Assembly: GCF_036271055.1 (NCBI RefSeq)
Contig: NZ_DATBBJ010000019.1
Location: forward strand, 5,071-69,070
Source: Scandinavium sp036271055
Lineage (GTDB): Bacteria > Pseudomonadota > Gammaproteobacteria > Enterobacterales > Enterobacteriaceae
Direction: 5' to 3'
DNA: 64,000 bases
The notes below the pieces were generated by a model. The model saw nothing but the letters and a program-made list of their open reading frames with translations, was not told the origin of the DNA and did not search any database. Positions within the stretch are counted from its first letter, which is position 1; every line of letters starts with the position of its first letter. This document shows positions 61,567 to 64,000 of this stretch, in pieces. A program made the position numbers and the translations under genes.

Positions 61567-62397
61567 TTATGCCGTACGAGATGGACTCGTCGAGGCACGT
61601 GGCGGCAGTGCAAACAGCACCAGCGCCGGGATCAGATAGATAAAGTACATCGCCACTTCGCTGACGCTTGGCGCTTCCTGATAGCCGAAAATACCTTCCA
61701 GCAGCGTGCCAAACAGCGTGTGGGTTGAAAGTGTGTTGCTCAGGTCAAAGGCTACGTCCTGGAAATGATTCCAGAGTCCTGCTTCGTGGAAGGCGCGAAT
61801 CGCCCCCGCCGCAAGACCTGCAGCCACCAGCAGGATAAACAGGCTGGTCCATTTGAAGAACGCGCCGAGATTCAGACGAATACCACCGAGATAAATCATA
61901 AAGCCCAGCACCACAGCGGTCGCCAGGCCGAGCATCGCGCCGAGCGGAGGCCAGATACCGAGATCTTGCTGGAATGCGGCCAACAGGAAAAACACGGACT
62001 CCAGCCCTTCTCGCGCCACGGCGAAAAAGACCATCAGGATCAACGCCCAACCGTGGTTGTTGCCCTTCTGTAACGCGTTATCCACCGCTTCTTCCAGCTG
62101 CTTCTTCACATTGCGCGACACTTTGCGCATCCAGAACACCATCCAGGTCAGGATAAACACCGCGACTACCGCCACAATGCCTTCAAACATTTCCTGCTGT
62201 TTCTGCGGGAATTCACCGGTCGTTTCGTTGATAAAAATCCCCAACCCCAGGCACAGCGCGGCGGCAAGAAACACGCCTATCCACATCACGCCAATCCAGC
62301 GGCCCCGCTGGGTGCGTTTCAGATAGCTGGCAATCAGGCTGACAATCAGCGCCGCTTCCAGCCCTTCGCGTAACATAATGAGAAATGGAACAAACAT
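61567..62397 (-). CDS. efeU: Ferrous iron permease EfeU (intact)
   Basis: 276 residues, full family length. About seven membrane segments are present, with two R-E-x-x-E iron motifs: LREGLEAAL near residue 10 and AREGLESVF near residue 130. It is related to the yeast Ftr1 permease. In E. coli K-12 this gene is frameshifted; here the frame is open throughout, so the system should work. It is the first gene of leftward efeUOB. Confidence 0.97.
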   Translation of the reverse strand: MFVPFLIMLREGLEAALIVSLIASYLKRTQRGRWIGVMWIGVFLAAALCLGLGIFINETTGEFPQKQQEMFEGIVAVVAVFILTWMVFWMRKVSRNVKKQLEEAVDNALQKGNNHGWALILMVFFAVAREGLESVFFLLAAFQQDLGIWPPLGAMLGLATAVVLGFMIYLGGIRLNLGAFFKWTSLFILLVAAGLAAGAIRAFHEAGLWNHFQDVAFDLSNTLSTHTLFGTLLEGIFGYQEAPSVSEVAMYFIYLIPALVLFALPPRASTSPSRTA

Positions 62398-62455
62398 GCC
62401 TGAAACCCTTAGTGTGAACCGCAGTCAATCGATGCAAAGTTTCGTAAATATGATT

Positions 62456-62474
62456 GATAGTGATTATCATTACG
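62456..62474 (-). promoter_or_regulatory. Fur box upstream of efeUOB
   Basis: GATAGTGATTATCATTACG matches the 19-base Fur consensus (GATAATGATAATCATTATC) at most positions. It lies about 60 bases before efeU. This fits iron repression, as known for efeUOB in E. coli. Confidence 0.88.
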
Positions 62475-62648
62475 ACAGAAAGAAACACAAGTAAAATGTG
62501 CGGATAATGATGTCGAGTTGTAAAAAATTGCTGGCGATATCGTTATCAGACAAAGCAATTTAGTCTAATGCTATTAACAGGTAATCGTTTACGTTGCCGC
62601 TGTGCTGTGGCTAAATACGCACCCCGTTTACCTGTAAACTCAAAAAAA

Positions 62649-63833
62649 ATGGCTAATTTACTTCACTTCCTGCTGGCGCTAGTGGTTATCCTCGCGCTTG
62701 CCTGGCTGGTCAGTTTTGACCGCAAAACCATTCGTGTTCGCTATATTGCCCAGCTCATTATTATTGAAATGGCGCTGGCGTTCTTTTTCCTGCACGCCGA
62801 AAGCGGTCTGGTGCTGATTAAATCAGTTTCAGGCGTGTTCGAATCGTTGCTGAAATTCTCCGCCGAAGGCAGTAATTTTGTCTTTGGTGGCATGAGCGAT
62901 AAAGGTCTGGCGTTTATTTTCTTAGGCGTGTTGTGCCCCATCATCTTTATTTCTGCGCTGATCGGTATTCTCCAGCACTGGCGTATTTTGCCGATTTTTA
63001 TTCGCGTGATTGGCACGCTGCTTTCGAAAGTTAACGGCATGGGCAAGCTGGAATCATTTAACGCCGTCAGCTCGCTGATCCTCGGGCAGTCAGAAAACTT
63101 CATTGCTTACAAAGGCGTGCTGTCTGACCTCTCCTCGCGTCGCCTGTTCACGATGGCGGCAACCGCCATGTCGACAGTGTCGCTGTCGATTGTCGGCGCC
63201 TATATGACGATGCTTGACGCGAAATATGTGGTGGCGGCGCTGGTCCTCAATATGTTCAGCACCTTCGTTATTTTGTCAGTTATTAACCCGACCCGCCCGG
63301 AGGGCGAAGCCGAGATTAAGCTCGAGAAAATGCATGAGTCGCAGAGTTTCTTTGAAATGCTCGGGGAATATATTCTCGCCGGTTTTAAAGTGGCGATGAT
63401 TATTCTGGCAATGCTGATTGGCTTTATTGCGCTGATTAGCGCCGTGAACGCCCTGTTCTCGATGGTGTTTGGCCTGAGCTTCCAGCAGATCCTTGGCTAT
63501 GTCTTCTACCCACTGGCGTGGCTGATTGGTATTCCGCTGAGCGATGCGCTGCACGCGGGCAGCATTATGGCGACCAAACTGGTGGCGAATGAGTTTGTGG
63601 CGATGATTGAGCTGCAAAAAATTGCCGCCCAGATGACGCCGCGCGGGCTGGGGATTTTGTCGGTGTTCCTGGTGTCGTTTGCTAACTTTGCTTCTATCGG
63701 TATTGTGGCGGGCGCGATTAAAGGGCTGAACGAAAAACAGGGCAATGCGGTTTCTCGCTTTGGCCTGCGCCTGGTATATGGCGCGACGCTGGTCAGTTTG
63801 CTGTCGGCGAGCTTTGCGGGTCTGGTGCTGTAA
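62649..63833 (+). CDS. nupC: Concentrative nucleoside transporter of the NupC family
   Basis: 394 residues from MANLLHFLLALVVILA (E. coli NupC 400). Family motifs are clear: KVNGMGKLESFNAVSSLILG QSENFIAYKG, MAATAMSTVSLSIVGAYMT and FVSVSFANFASIG-like LVSFANFASIGIVAGAIKGL. It is a proton-coupled nucleoside importer with about 10 membrane segments. It is a NupC-type paralogue at a place where E. coli has none, so the exact symbol is uncertain. A start upstream, at 62568, is unlikely. Confidence 0.88.
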   Translation: MANLLHFLLALVVILALAWLVSFDRKTIRVRYIAQLIIIEMALAFFFLHAESGLVLIKSVSGVFESLLKFSAEGSNFVFGGMSDKGLAFIFLGVLCPIIFISALIGILQHWRILPIFIRVIGTLLSKVNGMGKLESFNAVSSLILGQSENFIAYKGVLSDLSSRRLFTMAATAMSTVSLSIVGAYMTMLDAKYVVAALVLNMFSTFVILSVINPTRPEGEAEIKLEKMHESQSFFEMLGEYILAGFKVAMIILAMLIGFIALISAVNALFSMVFGLSFQQILGYVFYPLAWLIGIPLSDALHAGSIMATKLVANEFVAMIELQKIAAQMTPRGLGILSVFLVSFANFASIGIVAGAIKGLNEKQGNAVSRFGLRLVYGATLVSLLSASFAGLVL

Positions 63834-63840
63834 AACACAA

Positions 63841-63875
63841 ATGCCGGGTGGCGCTTGCGCTGACCCGGCCTTGTA
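63841..63875. repeat. REP-type palindromic repeat after the NupC-like gene
   Basis: TGCCGGGTGGCGC and TGCGCTGACCCGGC are arms of a classical REP element. A second hairpin, AGAGAGAACCGG / CCAGTTCTCTCT, follows at 63891-63915. Confidence 0.82.
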
Positions 63876-63943
63876 TTATCCCTTCCGTGCAGAGAGAACC
63901 GGCCAGTTCTCTCTGCCATGCAGTCCGGATGCCGTACCCGGCC

Positions 63944-64000
63944 TTAGATCCCCGAATCTGTGTCGTAGATAATTTGCACCGGACTGCGCTTCTCCACATC
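63944..64000 (-). CDS. C-terminal end of an unidentified leftward gene (cut by window edge)
   Basis: Read leftward from the window edge, an open frame gives DVEKRSPVQIIYDTDSGI and stops at TAA. Position just after a REP and hairpin fits a convergent gene end. The 18 residues are too few to name the protein. Confidence 0.4.
   Translation of the reverse strand, partial: DVEKRSPVQIIYDTDSGI

Overview
This window is chromosomal DNA from a motile, curli-forming member of the Enterobacteriaceae. Gene order matches the E. coli rne-flg-pyrC-opg-csg-phoH-efe backbone, and the proteins look close to the Enterobacter/Citrobacter/Lelliottia group. The species cannot be fixed from sequence alone.

Layout. 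At 1-1344 is the C-terminal scaffold of RNase E. A LysR/MFS pair (1387-3643) sits between rne and the flagellar genes. At 3723-15249 is the flagellar rod/hook/ring cluster: flgBCDEFGHIJ and flgKL leftward, flgA and flgMN rightward, with clear sigma-28 promoters for flgKL and flgMN. A LysR plus NTF2/SnoaL-like pair follows (15313-16897). Then come murJ, mviM, yceH, rimJ, yceB, pyrC, dinI, bssS, solA, a yceO-like miniprotein, trhO, lpxL, mdtG, msyB, yceK, opgHG and opgC, clsC, ymdB and ymdA (16954-37431). The curli locus follows: csgBAC leftward and csgDEFG rightward, across a 727-base AT-rich control region. Next are ycdZ, ycdY, ycdX and ghrA. Compared with E. coli K-12, grxB-mdtH, yceIJ and pgaABCD are not at their usual places.

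The accessory highlight is a roughly 12-kb segment (45372-57338) between two identical tRNA-Ser(GGA) genes. Each tRNA gene has its own promoter and lies in a direct repeat of about 290 bases. The segment holds a LacI-type regulator at the centre of two divergent gene sets. Leftward are two tandem-domain NTF2/SnoaL-like proteins and a HisD-family dehydrogenase. Rightward are an MFS transporter, a second HisD-family dehydrogenase, an SDR, an alpha/beta hydrolase, an HpcH/HpaI aldolase and a double-cupin protein. Four consecutive rightward genes overlap by 1-4 bases. The set reads as a self-contained, inducible uptake-and-degradation pathway. I cannot match its substrate to a described pathway.

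At the right end are phoH, an intact efeUOB ferrous-iron uptake operon under a Fur-like box, and a NupC-family nucleoside transporter. The last bases hold the end of another leftward gene.
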